Assembly (NCBI RefSeq): GCF_004365655.1
Contig: NZ_SOEO01000003.1
Coordinates: 62,001-126,000, forward strand
Direction of reading: 5' to 3'
DNA: 64,000 bases
DNA from: Epilithonimonas xixisoli
GTDB taxonomy: Bacteria > Bacteroidota > Bacteroidia > Flavobacteriales > Weeksellaceae
The position numbers and the translations under genes were made by a program. The notes under the pieces are model-generated. The model did no database searches. It was not told the origin of the DNA and worked only from the letters and a program-made list of their open reading frames with translations. Each line of letters starts with the position of its first letter. Within the stretch, counting starts at the first letter, position 1. Below are positions 50,144 to 59,800 of this stretch, piece by piece.

Positions 50144-51832
50144 CTAATTTAAATACAAGATTTCATCTGCACGTTTTGCACTTGATTCTCTGTGTGTTAT
50201 AATAATTGATGTGGTAGTTTTCAAATCCCTGTCAATATTCTGCAGAATGTTTTCTTCAGTTTCCGTATCTAGTGCGGAAAGGCAGTCATCGAAGATAAGA
50301 ATATTAGGCTGTTTTATCATAGCTCGGGCAATGCAAATCCTCTGTTTCTGCCCACCAGAAAGCATTACGCCACGTTCGCCAACCATTGTTTGGTATTGTT
50401 CTTTGAATTCTTCTATATTTTTGTGAACGTCTGCTTTTTTCGCCATTTCTACGACCAAGCTAGGATTTGGTTTGTCAATCGCAAAGCCGATATTGTTCTC
50501 AATCGTATCAGAAAAAAGATAACTTTCCTGCGGCGTGTAGCCAATTTGATTTCTGTACAACTTCAGATTATGGGATTTCAGATTTTTTCCATCAATTAAT
50601 ATTTCGCCTTCATCCGGATCTATCATTCGGCAAAGCAGTTGCGCAATTGTTGATTTTCCGCTTCCAGTTTTCCCCATTATGGCGAGAGATTTTCCAGAAC
50701 TTACTTTGAAACTTAGATTATCAATAGCTTTGATTCCTGTATTTGGATAGGTGTAGCTTACGTTTCGGAATTCGATTTCTCCGGAGATTGGATAGACTTC
50801 GTTATTGGTATTGATGATTTCGGATTCCATATCCAAAAACTCGTTGACACGTTGCATACTTGCTTCTGCTCTTTGGTTCACAGAGGTTACCCAACCCAGC
50901 ATAGAGAAAGGAAAAATCAACATATTAATGTACATAAAGAAATCTGCAATCGTTCCTACGCTCATTTCGCCAGCAATATATTTTTGACCGCCAATCACCA
51001 AAATTGCGACATTTAAAAGCCCGATTACAAAGATGATAATGGTGAAAAAATAAGCTTCTGTCCTCGCCAGATCCAATGCTTTGTCCTGATAATCTTTGAC
51101 TTTTACGCCATAATTTTTTTCAATATATCTTTCCTTGCTGAAGAATTTCACCACTCGGATTCCGGAAAAGCTATCCTGTACAAAAGTCGAAATCCCAGAT
51201 TGACTTTTCTGCATCACCTTGGATTTCTTATTGATAATATCGCTCACCTTATAAATGCCGTAAGATAAAATTGGCAGCGGAATCAATGTCCAAAGCGTCA
51301 TCTGCAGATCTGTCATAAACATATAGACACTTGTGATGATTAATAGAATTATCAAATTCACCACATACATTACACCGGGACCAAGGTACATTCGGATGGC
51401 TACAACATCTTCACTCAGTCTGTTCATCAGATCTCCAATGGTGGTTTTTTTATAATCTGTGACAGATAGTTCCTGATAATGACGGTAAATTTTGTTTTTC
51501 AGTTCATATTCGATTCTTCTGGAAGCTACAATGATGGTTTGGCGCATCATAAAAGTGAAAAATCCTGAAAGTAGAGAACATCCTATTAATATTCCAGAAT
51601 TGATGAAAATTACCCTGAAGTACGCCCAATTGTTCTGAACGTTTTCTATAATTCCAGCCGTCTCGGATAGGTTGAGAGTGGAATAATTTTTTTCAATAAT
51701 ATTAATAGTCTGCCCAATGTACTGGATTTTATAAATCGCAAAAAAGTTACTCAGAATGATGAATAGAAATCCCCAAAAAAGTAAGACGCGGTGTTTCCAG
51801 AAATATGGATTGAGTGTTTTTAAAGCTTTCAT
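50144..51832 (-). CDS. ABC transporter, fused permease and ATPase
   Basis: 562 residues: exporter-type six-helix membrane domain (about 15-310) and a nucleotide-binding domain (about 345-560) with Walker A GKTGSGKSTI, signature LSGGQKQR, Walker B LIFDDCLSALD and switch H in ITHRES. Type IV half-transporter like MsbA/MdlB; forms a dimer that exports a lipid or drug. The FDDCLS rather than the usual DEATS after Walker B suggests a MdlB-like subgroup. No partner is next to it, so it may be a homodimer. Confidence 0.88.
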   Translation of the reverse strand: MKALKTLNPYFWKHRVLLFWGFLFIILSNFFAIYKIQYIGQTINIIEKNYSTLNLSETAGIIENVQNNWAYFRVIFINSGILIGCSLLSGFFTFMMRQTIIVASRRIEYELKNKIYRHYQELSVTDYKKTTIGDLMNRLSEDVVAIRMYLGPGVMYVVNLIILLIITSVYMFMTDLQMTLWTLIPLPILSYGIYKVSDIINKKSKVMQKSQSGISTFVQDSFSGIRVVKFFSKERYIEKNYGVKVKDYQDKALDLARTEAYFFTIIIFVIGLLNVAILVIGGQKYIAGEMSVGTIADFFMYINMLIFPFSMLGWVTSVNQRAEASMQRVNEFLDMESEIINTNNEVYPISGEIEFRNVSYTYPNTGIKAIDNLSFKVSSGKSLAIMGKTGSGKSTIAQLLCRMIDPDEGEILIDGKNLKSHNLKLYRNQIGYTPQESYLFSDTIENNIGFAIDKPNPSLVVEMAKKADVHKNIEEFKEQYQTMVGERGVMLSGGQKQRICIARAMIKQPNILIFDDCLSALDTETEENILQNIDRDLKTTTSIIITHRESSAKRADEILYLN

Positions 51833-51972
51833 TTCAAATGCTCCGATTTTCCGAAGCCGATTGCAAAATTAACGATTTAAAATTTCAGAATAAACTCCGA
51901 AGCCAGAATTGAGATTTACTTAACAAATGATAGGAATTCATAAAGTCGCCTGTATATTATAACATTAATCTG

Positions 51973-51980
51973 TAATTTTG
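51973..51980 (+). promoter_or_regulatory. Candidate -7 box of mqo
   Basis: TAATTTTG, 19 nt before the ATG; leader about 13 nt. No -33 box. Confidence 0.4.
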
Positions 51981-51999
51981 CCTATTAATTATTCAGAAA

Positions 52000-53481
52000 A
52001 TGAATCCAAAACCTAAATATGATGTCGCATTGGTAGGAGCTGGAATTATGAGCGCAACGCTTGCAACGATGCTTCACGAGCTGGATCCTACCTTGGAAAT
52101 TGCCATTTTCGAAAGACTGGGAGAAGTAGCAAAAGAAAGTTCGTCTGCGTGGAACAATGCAGGAACAGGGCATTCTGCTTTTTGTGAATTGAATTACACC
52201 CCAGAAAAAGACGGAAAGATCGATATCACAAAAGCGGAATATATTGCAGAACAATTCGAAGTTTCCAAACAATTCTGGTCGTACCTTATTCATAAAGGTA
52301 TTATTGATTCTCCAAAAGAATTCATTAATTCCTGTTCGCATATGAGTTTTGTATTCGGTGAAAAAGGTGTAGAATATCTCAAAAAAAGACACGAGGCTTT
52401 GCAGAAATCGCCATTGTTCCAAGGCATGGAATATTCGGACGATCACGAACAGCTATCGGAATGGATTCCGCTGATGATGCAAAAGCGAATGGCAACAGAC
52501 CAACTTGCTGCCACCAAAATGGATCTGGGAACCGATGTGGATTTTGGAAATCTAACTTGCAAATTGATAGATCATCTCAAAACCACTGAATCTGTTGAAG
52601 TTTTCACGTATCACGAAATCAAAGAGATAGATGCCGACGGAAAAGGAAGCTGGAATCTGGAAGTGAATGACAGGAAGAATCTCCACAAGCAAACCGTAAA
52701 TGCTGATTTTGTTTTCATTGGAGCCGGTGGATACGCATTGCCACTTCTAGAAAGTTCCGGAATAGAAGAGAGCGAAGGCTACGGCGGTTTTCCAGTAAGC
52801 GGACAGTGGCTGGTAACAACCAATCCGGAATTGGTGGAAAAACACCACGCCAAGGTTTACACGCAAGCAACTGTTGGCGCGCCACCGATGTCTGTTCCGC
52901 ATCTTGACCTTAGAATTATTGAGGGGAAAAAAGCATTGCTGTTTGGTCCATTCGCAGGATTTTCTACCAAATTTTTAAAAGAAGGAAGTTATCTGGATTT
53001 GCCGGAAAGTGTCAATTTTAAAAATATCCGTTCATTATTCGGCGCTTGGTGGCACAATATGCCTTTGACGAGATATCTAATCCAACAAGTTACGATGAGC
53101 AAATCACAGAGAATGTCGCATTTGCGAGATTTTGTAAAAGATGCAAAAGATGAAGACTGGGAACTGAAACACGCTGGACAACGCGTTCAAATCATCAAAA
53201 AAGACAGATTCGAAGGAGGAAGATTGGAGTTTGGGACAGAAGTGGTGGTGAACAAAGAGAAAAATATTGCATCGCTTTTGGGAGCGTCACCAGGTGCTAG
53301 CACGAGTGCTTTTGCCATGATAATGGTTTTGGAAAATTGTTTCGGTGAAAAAATCAAAACCGACTGGAAAGAAAAACTGGAGGAGATGATCCCAAGCTAT
53401 GGCAAAAAATTAGCTGAGAATCCAGAATTAATCCAGCAAATCAGAGATTATTCTAAAGATAAATTACAATTAGAATACTAA
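52000..53481 (+). CDS. mqo: Malate:quinone oxidoreductase
   Basis: 493 residues. FAD-dependent enzyme that oxidises malate to oxaloacetate and reduces quinone at the inner membrane. Seen: FAD loop VGAGIMSATLATML, SSSAWNNAGTGHSAFCELNYTP (marker of Mqo), and the C-terminal LLGASPGASTSAF. Length matches the family. It overlaps by 1 nt a small unknown gene (TAATG junction). Confidence 0.96.
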   Translation: MNPKPKYDVALVGAGIMSATLATMLHELDPTLEIAIFERLGEVAKESSSAWNNAGTGHSAFCELNYTPEKDGKIDITKAEYIAEQFEVSKQFWSYLIHKGIIDSPKEFINSCSHMSFVFGEKGVEYLKKRHEALQKSPLFQGMEYSDDHEQLSEWIPLMMQKRMATDQLAATKMDLGTDVDFGNLTCKLIDHLKTTESVEVFTYHEIKEIDADGKGSWNLEVNDRKNLHKQTVNADFVFIGAGGYALPLLESSGIEESEGYGGFPVSGQWLVTTNPELVEKHHAKVYTQATVGAPPMSVPHLDLRIIEGKKALLFGPFAGFSTKFLKEGSYLDLPESVNFKNIRSLFGAWWHNMPLTRYLIQQVTMSKSQRMSHLRDFVKDAKDEDWELKHAGQRVQIIKKDRFEGGRLEFGTEVVVNKEKNIASLLGASPGASTSAFAMIMVLENCFGEKIKTDWKEKLEEMIPSYGKKLAENPELIQQIRDYSKDKLQLEY

Positions 53482-53873
53482 TGGAAACGATCGTTAAACC
53501 CATAATTGCAGAGGAACTACTGGAACAACTGCAATCTCAAACCGTGGTGGAGAAACAGGTGATTTTGCATTGCTGTTTCAAATCCGATTACATTACAGAA
53601 GAAAAAATCAGAATCTGGTCTTCCACCTATCTTGTTGATCGGAAATCTGAGCATATTTCCAAGCTTGTTCATTTCGAAAACATTAGTCTTTTTCCCAATT
53701 GGACAGATGTTCCGGTGGCAAAAGAATATTGGTTCACGCTTGTATTTGCCGGTCTTCCGGATGACTGCAAAGTTTTTGATTTTATAGAGTTGATTCCGCA
53801 GGCAGGCGGATTCTACGAAGAAGGAATCGTAAGAAACTCTTCCGATGTTTACAGAATTACTTTGGATGTATAA
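53481..53873 (+). CDS. Hypothetical protein downstream of mqo
   Basis: 130 residues; no signal peptide, mixed alpha/beta, two Cys next to each other (LHCCFKSD). I do not recognise a family. Start overlaps the mqo stop by 1 nt and the gene ends at a terminator, so it is co-expressed with mqo and may aid it or its cofactor. Function unknown. Confidence 0.7.
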   Translation: METIVKPIIAEELLEQLQSQTVVEKQVILHCCFKSDYITEEKIRIWSSTYLVDRKSEHISKLVHFENISLFPNWTDVPVAKEYWFTLVFAGLPDDCKVFDFIELIPQAGGFYEEGIVRNSSDVYRITLDV

Positions 53874-53877
53874 AAAA

Positions 53878-53908
53878 AGAAAGGTTCAGAAAACTCTGAA
53901 CCTTTTTT
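53878..53908. terminator. Terminator between mqo operon and dapA
   Basis: AAAGGTTCAGA and TCTGAACCTTT, 11 bp, with A and T runs on both sides. Confidence 0.88.
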
Positions 53909-53914
53909 AATGTT

Positions 53915-54790
53915 TTAAGAAAGTTTTTGCATTTCTGCTTTTATCTTTTCCTGAAGTCCTTCTGAAGCTGCTACCAGCGGAAGTCTCAAATAATTTTTAA
54001 TCAATCCTTTCTCTGCAAGAATCGTTTTGATACCACAAGGATTTCCTTCTGCGAAAATCAATCTTGTAATTTCTACCAAAGCGTTGTGAATCTTGTATGC
54101 TTCGTCCACTTCACGATTTCTTGCCAGTTTTACCATTGTAGAAAATTCCTTAGGATAAGCTTGCCCAATGACAGATATTACGCCATCGCCACCAGCTAAG
54201 GTTACAGGCAAAGTATATTCGTCATCGCCAGACATTAGAGAAAAGTTGTCCGGTTTTTGTCTTAGAATATCAAAGTATTGAAGAATGTTTGGAGCGGCTT
54301 CTTTGATCATAAAAAGATTCGGAAATTCCTTGGCTAAGCGCAAAGTTGTAGAAGCTTCCACGTTTTGCCCCGTTCTTCCTGGAACATTATAAATGATGAT
54401 TTTTTCTCCAGTCTCTGCCAACGCTTTGTAATGCTGATACAGACCTTCCTGATTTGGTTTGTTGTAATAAGGAGAAACCGACAATATTGCATCGAAATCG
54501 GACAAGTCAGATTCTTTGATCTGTTGCACTACTTCTGCCGTATTGTTCCCGCCTATTCCCAGAACCAAAGGCAATCTGTTGTTGTTGATTTTGGTAATGT
54601 GTGCAACCACTCTGTCTTTTTCGTCCTTAGAAAGTGTTGCAGCTTCCGCCGTTGTTCCCAGAACTACAAGAAAACTGGTTCCGTTGTCTATATTATAATC
54701 GATTAATCTCGTGATAGCATCGAAATCTATTGAAAGATCCTCGTTGAAGGGTGTTACCAATGCAACACCAACGCCTTTTAACTGACCCAT
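53915..54790 (-). CDS. dapA: 4-Hydroxy-tetrahydrodipicolinate synthase
   Basis: About 291 residues from the ATG at 54788-54790 (a frame to 54844 adds a leader unlike the family). Condenses pyruvate with aspartate semialdehyde in lysine/peptidoglycan synthesis. Seen: GVALVTPFNEDLSIDFDAI, GTTAEAATLS, YNVPGRTGQNV with the catalytic Tyr, and the MIKEAAPN segment with the Schiff-base Lys. Confidence 0.94.
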   Translation of the reverse strand: MGQLKGVGVALVTPFNEDLSIDFDAITRLIDYNIDNGTSFLVVLGTTAEAATLSKDEKDRVVAHITKINNNRLPLVLGIGGNNTAEVVQQIKESDLSDFDAILSVSPYYNKPNQEGLYQHYKALAETGEKIIIYNVPGRTGQNVEASTTLRLAKEFPNLFMIKEAAPNILQYFDILRQKPDNFSLMSGDDEYTLPVTLAGGDGVISVIGQAYPKEFSTMVKLARNREVDEAYKIHNALVEITRLIFAEGNPCGIKTILAEKGLIKNYLRLPLVAASEGLQEKIKAEMQKLS

Positions 54791-54814
54791 TTTGATTTGA
54801 AATATTAAATTTCT

Positions 54815-54844
54815 CAAAGTTAATTTATTTTGATTAATCGGCAA
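54815..54844 (-). promoter_or_regulatory. Two-box promoter of dapA
   Basis: Minus strand TTG (54844-54842), 19-nt spacer, TAACTTTG (54822-54815); leader about 18 nt. It fixes the dapA start at 54790. Confidence 0.65.
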
Positions 54845-54954
54845 GAATTATAATTGATAGGCACAATCAATCATTTGAACTTAAGTCTATTAAAATTAAT
54901 AAAACAATAACTTTTCAAATTGTTATTCAGTTAGTTTTAAATCCCGAAAATCAT

Positions 54955-54962
54955 TAGATTTG
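54955..54962 (+). promoter_or_regulatory. Candidate -7 box of the nucleotidase-PorZ operon
   Basis: TAGATTTG followed by TATCC, with a leader of about 57 nt. No strong -33 box. Confidence 0.45.
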
Positions 54963-55025
54963 TATCCATATTATTTTTAAATGAAATCGTAGATTCACGA
55001 ATTTCAATAATTAAAATAAAAATAG

Positions 55026-55793
55026 ATGACTATAAATAAATTATTAGGTCTTGGTATCGTTGGTTTTCTATTGATTGGTTGCAAAACGCCGCTCAATATT
55101 GCGAACATCCATTCTGAAAAAAATATTACCATTTCAGATGCTTTGCCGGCAGATAAAGCTATGGAAGCGGTAATCCAGCCCTATAAACTAGAATTGGAGG
55201 GGAAAATGAACACTAAAATTTCTCATACCAATACAGAACTCAACAAGTCCGGTGACAACAGCAACCTGGGAAATTTACTCGCAGATTATACTTTTGAAGG
55301 TGCCGAAGAATGGGCAAAAAAAAATAATATTCCATCAATCGATGCTGCGGTTATCAACATTGGCGGCATCCGAACCATCATTCCAAAAGGAGATATTCTT
55401 ACCAAGCAAATCTATGAAGTGATGCCTTTTGAAAATGAAATTGTCATCATCAAAATGAATGGTAAAGATGTGGAAGGTTTGTTTGATTATTACCTGAAAA
55501 CTCAGAAGAACAATCCAGTTTCTCATTTATTCATCGAAACGGATGAGAATGATGTGATATCGAAGAAGTTAATCAATGGGAAATCAATTGACTATAATAA
55601 AATTTATTACATCGCAACCTCGGATTATTTGGCTTTAGGAGGCGACAATATGTCTTTCTTCAGCAAAGGCGAAGTGATTTCTACGGGACTTAAAATGCGT
55701 GATCTTTTCTTAGAGAAATTCAAACAGAATCCAGAGATTACTTCACCAGACGACATAAGATTGATTTTCAAAAATAAAAAAGTAAAAGAATAA
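55026..55793 (+). CDS. 5'-Nucleotidase C-terminal-domain lipoprotein
   Basis: 255 residues. Lipobox FLLIGC. Only the C-terminal (substrate-binding) domain of bacterial 5'-nucleotidases is present: NLGNLLADYTFEGAEEWAKK, NIGGIRTIIPKGDIL, YEVMPFENEIVIIKMNGKDV. The catalytic half is the next gene, with a 1-nt overlap: a split enzyme in reversed order. Likely periplasmic, releases phosphate from nucleotides or UDP-sugars. Confidence 0.88.
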   Translation: MTINKLLGLGIVGFLLIGCKTPLNIANIHSEKNITISDALPADKAMEAVIQPYKLELEGKMNTKISHTNTELNKSGDNSNLGNLLADYTFEGAEEWAKKNNIPSIDAAVINIGGIRTIIPKGDILTKQIYEVMPFENEIVIIKMNGKDVEGLFDYYLKTQKNNPVSHLFIETDENDVISKKLINGKSIDYNKIYYIATSDYLALGGDNMSFFSKGEVISTGLKMRDLFLEKFKQNPEITSPDDIRLIFKNKKVKE

Positions 55794-56743
55794 TGAAAAG
55801 GAAAGAGTTTCTAAAATACGTTGGAGGCGGAAGTCTTGCTTTGACGCTTGCTCCCAATCTTTTGCTTGCAGAACAATTTGATGTTTTAAATAAAAATTCA
55901 GCTCATAAACTGACCATTCTACATACGAATGATCAGCATAGTAGGATAGAACCATTCGATGTTTCTTACACAAAAAATCCGAACCAAGGCGGTTTTGCGA
56001 GAAGAGCGTCGTTGGTAAATAAGATCCGAAGTGAGGAAAAAAATGTTTTGCTTTTGGATTCCGGAGACATTTTCCAAGGGACACCTTATTTCAATTTCTT
56101 TGGTGGAGAGTTGGAATTTAGATTGATGAGCATGATGAAGTATGATGCTTCTACAATGGGAAATCACGATTTTGACAACGGTTTGGAAGGTTTCCAAAAA
56201 GTACTTCCGAATGCAAAATTTCCATTCATCTGTTCCAACTATGATTTTAAAAATACAATTCTGGACGGAAAAACCGAGCAATATAAAGTCTTCAACAAAA
56301 ACGGAATCCGAATCGGAATTTTCGGAATCGGGATTGAGCTGAATGGATTGGTAGGTAAAAAAAGTTATGGCGAAACCATCTATCAAAACCCGATAGAAAT
56401 GGCGCAGCATTACGCCGATTTTTTGAGAAATGAGAAAAAATGTGATTTGGTAATTTGTCTTTCCCACATTGGATTCGATTACAAAGATGATCCGAAGAAA
56501 ATGTCCGATAAGCATTTGGCGGCAAAAACTTCCGGTATCGATTTGATTTTAGGAGGACACACGCACACTTTCCTTAAAGAACCTTTGAATTTCCAAAACA
56601 AAGATGGCAAGAATGTGATTGTGAACCAAGTAGGTTGGGCAGGGATTTTATTGGGAAGATTGGATTTTTATTTTGATAAAAGTAAGAATGTAAAAAATAT
56701 TTCTTGGAATAATCAGTTAATAGATGAAAACATAATAGTTTAG
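55793..56743 (+). CDS. 5'-Nucleotidase N-terminal (metallophosphatase) subunit
   Basis: 316 residues. N-terminal hydrophobic signal (KRKEFLKYVGGGSLALTLAP), somewhat like a Tat signal with Lys-Arg in place of Arg-Arg. Metal-site motifs: HTNDQHSRIEP, DSGDIFQGTP, GNHDFDNG, LSHIGF, LGGHTHTFL. Probably works with the C-domain lipoprotein from the preceding gene. The next gene, PorZ-like, begins after 1 nt. Confidence 0.9.
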   Translation: MKRKEFLKYVGGGSLALTLAPNLLLAEQFDVLNKNSAHKLTILHTNDQHSRIEPFDVSYTKNPNQGGFARRASLVNKIRSEEKNVLLLDSGDIFQGTPYFNFFGGELEFRLMSMMKYDASTMGNHDFDNGLEGFQKVLPNAKFPFICSNYDFKNTILDGKTEQYKVFNKNGIRIGIFGIGIELNGLVGKKSYGETIYQNPIEMAQHYADFLRNEKKCDLVICLSHIGFDYKDDPKKMSDKHLAAKTSGIDLILGGHTHTFLKEPLNFQNKDGKNVIVNQVGWAGILLGRLDFYFDKSKNVKNISWNNQLIDENIIV

Positions 56744-56744
56744 A

Positions 56745-59045
56745 ATGAAGAAAATTTTATTAATTATATCAATTTTTACAGCATTCGTTTCCCAAGCTCA
56801 GTCGAGCAAATGGAGCGATTTGTTCTCTTATAACAATGTTTTGGCCATTCGGGAAGATGGCGACAGACTGATTGCTGCTACTGAAAATGGTGTTTTCTAT
56901 TATAATCCAAGCTCTGGCGAAATCAAGAAATTATCAAAAGCCAATGGTTTACACGAGGTGAAAATTTCAGCTTTCGATTATGATGCCACAACCCAAACTG
57001 GAATCGTAGGTTACCAAAACGGTTCTATGGACGTCATCACACCAAATGGTATTTTTTTGATTGTAGATATTCCGCTGGCAACAGGATACAATGGAAGTAA
57101 GAAAATCAATCATATTTCTATGAATGGCGATCGAGCGATAATCTCTGTAGGCTATGGCGTTTCTATTTTCAATGTTTCCCGCCGTGAGTTTGGTGATACA
57201 GCTTTTTCCAAGTATAAAGATCCTATTACTAATCAAGATAGAACAGATGTGGTATACTCTGCAGTAATAAAAGATAATATTGTGTATGCCGCAACAAGTT
57301 CAGGCGTGAAATATCATGAGATCAATGCCACATTTGCACTTTATTCTGAATGGAATTTTCCATCCAATATTATTGAATCAGGGGAGTTTACAAAAATTGA
57401 TATCGGGAATACCATTGTGTATGCTAAAAAAATTATTACCAAGGCAGCAACACAAACAACTCCTGAAGAGTTCTATTACGAAGTGAAGTATAAATCTGGA
57501 AATTCGTTTAATACTATTAATAGACAATTTGTAAATGTCCAAGATTTGAAAATTACAGATAATCAAATCATTATTTCAGATAAGACTGATGTGTATATTT
57601 ATGGAATTAATGGTGTTCAGCAGAGAGTTTTGAATATAGGCGAGAATATCAACACTGCTTTTGTTTATAACAATCAAGTTTTTACAGGAACAAAATTATC
57701 CGGAATTTATAACGAACAGAAAAATTCTTTGAAGCCTGATGGGCCTTATAATAATGCGTCTTATAAAATGTCTCTTCTTAATAATCAGATATGGGTTTCT
57801 ACTGGAGGAAGAGAGAGTTATAATAATCCCGCAAATCGAGGCTTAGGGTATTATCATTATGATGGATCAAAATGGATCTATCCAGATTATTTTAAATCAA
57901 ATCCCAATTTTAACATTCTAGATGTTGTACCAAATCCGTCTAACCCATCGGAGATTTTTTTTACTAATTTTGTTTTTTCTGGTCAAAAGGGGATTTATAA
58001 GATGACTAATAATGAGTTTTCAAAATCATATTTAACGGGTTCTCCTGCAGTAGTTTATGATAGACCTATTGGATTGATTTATGATGACCAGAATAGATTG
58101 TTCTGTAGTGTAATGACTTTAAATGGAGGTAATGGAACGGTTGGATATTACTTATATAATGCTACTTCGGACAACTTTTCATTAAAACCAATTTTGAATA
58201 TTGGTGGAGCTCAAAAACCTATTGCTAAAAACGGTGTTTTGTATATTGGAGCGCCTTTCCCAAGTGATGGTGGTGTTTTGATGTATGATTATAACAATAC
58301 GCCAGACAATACTTCTGATGACAAGGTGAAAGTTCTTAAAACAACTAATAATCTTCCTAGCAACGGCGTAGTTTCCTTAAGTGTAGATAATAACGAAGAT
58401 CTTTGGATAGGAAGCAGAGAAGGCCTTAGAATTCTTTCAAATCCAAAATCTGCAATTTTAGAAGACAATCCGCAGGCAGATGAGATTATTATTGAGCAAA
58501 ATGGATTGGCGGAAGAACTATTCAGAAATGCTAATATTCTCCAAATTGCCACAGACACAGGAAATCAAAAATGGGTTTCTGTAGATGGAGGAGGCGTTTT
58601 TTATATGAGCTCAAACGGAGATAGGACGATTTATCAATTTACAAGAGCCAATTCCCCGTTGCCAAATGACAGTGTCACAGACATCCAAATTGATAATAAA
58701 ACAGGGAAAGTTTATTTTGCAACTTTAGATGGAATTATGGTTTATCAGGGTGATGTTGCCGAGGTGACTTCTACATTTGGAAATGTGTTGGTTTATCCGA
58801 ATCCAGTAGTTTATGCTCAATACAAAGGCAATGTAAGAATCCGTGGTTTGGCTTCTAAAACGAATATCAGAATCACAGATGCCGCAGGAAACTTGGTGCA
58901 TTCGGCAGTCGCAAATGGCGGTTATTTCGAATGGAATCTTGCCAACCAAAGAGGCGTGAGAGTAGCTTCCGGAATCTACTATGTTTTGATGACCAACGAA
59001 GACGGAACAGATACAGCAACAGCAAAAATTGCTGTAGTAAATTAA
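56745..59045 (+). CDS. porZ: PorZ-like T9SS beta-propeller protein
   Basis: 766 residues, near the 776 known for P. gingivalis PorZ. Signal peptide (about 1-19), two propeller-like domains made of repeated strand units (AIREDGDRLIAATENGVFYY, DIQIDNKTGKVYFATLDGIM) and a C-terminal type IX sorting-like domain: NVLVYPNPVVYAQYKG and GVRVASGIYYVLMTNEDG. PorZ belongs to the type IX attachment complex at the cell surface and binds anionic LPS. The name is inferred from this domain plan and length. Confidence 0.78.
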   Translation: MKKILLIISIFTAFVSQAQSSKWSDLFSYNNVLAIREDGDRLIAATENGVFYYNPSSGEIKKLSKANGLHEVKISAFDYDATTQTGIVGYQNGSMDVITPNGIFLIVDIPLATGYNGSKKINHISMNGDRAIISVGYGVSIFNVSRREFGDTAFSKYKDPITNQDRTDVVYSAVIKDNIVYAATSSGVKYHEINATFALYSEWNFPSNIIESGEFTKIDIGNTIVYAKKIITKAATQTTPEEFYYEVKYKSGNSFNTINRQFVNVQDLKITDNQIIISDKTDVYIYGINGVQQRVLNIGENINTAFVYNNQVFTGTKLSGIYNEQKNSLKPDGPYNNASYKMSLLNNQIWVSTGGRESYNNPANRGLGYYHYDGSKWIYPDYFKSNPNFNILDVVPNPSNPSEIFFTNFVFSGQKGIYKMTNNEFSKSYLTGSPAVVYDRPIGLIYDDQNRLFCSVMTLNGGNGTVGYYLYNATSDNFSLKPILNIGGAQKPIAKNGVLYIGAPFPSDGGVLMYDYNNTPDNTSDDKVKVLKTTNNLPSNGVVSLSVDNNEDLWIGSREGLRILSNPKSAILEDNPQADEIIIEQNGLAEELFRNANILQIATDTGNQKWVSVDGGGVFYMSSNGDRTIYQFTRANSPLPNDSVTDIQIDNKTGKVYFATLDGIMVYQGDVAEVTSTFGNVLVYPNPVVYAQYKGNVRIRGLASKTNIRITDAAGNLVHSAVANGGYFEWNLANQRGVRVASGIYYVLMTNEDGTDTATAKIAVVN

Positions 59046-59098
59046 AACAATTCTTAATCTAACTTCTAAAATCTAATGTCTAACATCTGATTGATTTA

Positions 59099-59776
59099 AT
59101 GACACAAGAAGTTTTTTTACTGTCTTACACAAAATATGGAGATCACGATGCTGTTCTCCATTGTTTTTGTAGGGAGAATGGCTTCGAAAGTTTCTTTGCA
59201 AAAGGCATCTACGCACCAAAGAATAAAAAGAAGGCTTTCCTTTTTCCATTGAATGAATTATTGCTTTTTACTTCCGACAAGAAAAAAAACATTCAAAATG
59301 TTCAAAAAATCGAGCAGAAAAATGTAGATTTTTTCAGTTCTGATATTCGGAAAAATTCGATTTTGTTTTTTATATCGGATTTGCTGAATCAAGTTTTGAG
59401 GAATGAAAATCAGAATGTTGGGATTTATTCTGAGATCTCTATTTTCTTGAGGCAGTTGCAGTTGGATAATTTCCAATCGCATTTGATTTTTATATTTAGA
59501 TTGCTAAAACAACAAGGTTTGCAACCCTTATTCTCGGACAAAATGTTCCTCAATCCCGAAACTGGAAATTTCGAAGATGTAGAATCTCACCATTTTTTTG
59601 ACAAAGATATTTCTGCCATTTGGAAAGAATTAATAGTTTCTCAAAATCCTTATGACATCAAACTAAGCCGATTTGGAAAACAGAATTTTTTGGATTCTAT
59701 TTTAGTTTATTATCATTATCACTTCACCGATTTTCGTGAGCCAAGATCTTTGGAGATTATCAAAGAGATTTTTTAA
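59099..59776 (+). CDS. recO: DNA repair protein RecO
   Basis: 225 residues, the usual length. N-terminal OB-fold: VFLLSYTKYGDHDAVLHCFC with FAKGIYAPKNKKKAFLFPL, then a helical region. The zinc Cys cluster found in some RecO proteins is absent. Loads RecA on SSB-coated DNA with RecR. Starts 53 nt after porZ on the same strand; the short gap contains a low-complexity AATCTAATGTCTAACATC string. Confidence 0.92.
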   Translation: MTQEVFLLSYTKYGDHDAVLHCFCRENGFESFFAKGIYAPKNKKKAFLFPLNELLLFTSDKKKNIQNVQKIEQKNVDFFSSDIRKNSILFFISDLLNQVLRNENQNVGIYSEISIFLRQLQLDNFQSHLIFIFRLLKQQGLQPLFSDKMFLNPETGNFEDVESHHFFDKDISAIWKELIVSQNPYDIKLSRFGKQNFLDSILVYYHYHFTDFREPRSLEIIKEIF

Positions 59777-59800
59777 ATCTTTGTTAATTAATGTAAGAAA

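Noticed and set aside
55919-56515. Open frame of 198 codons opposite the metallophosphatase gene
   Set aside because: Shadow frame; its amino acid composition is unlike real proteins of the window.
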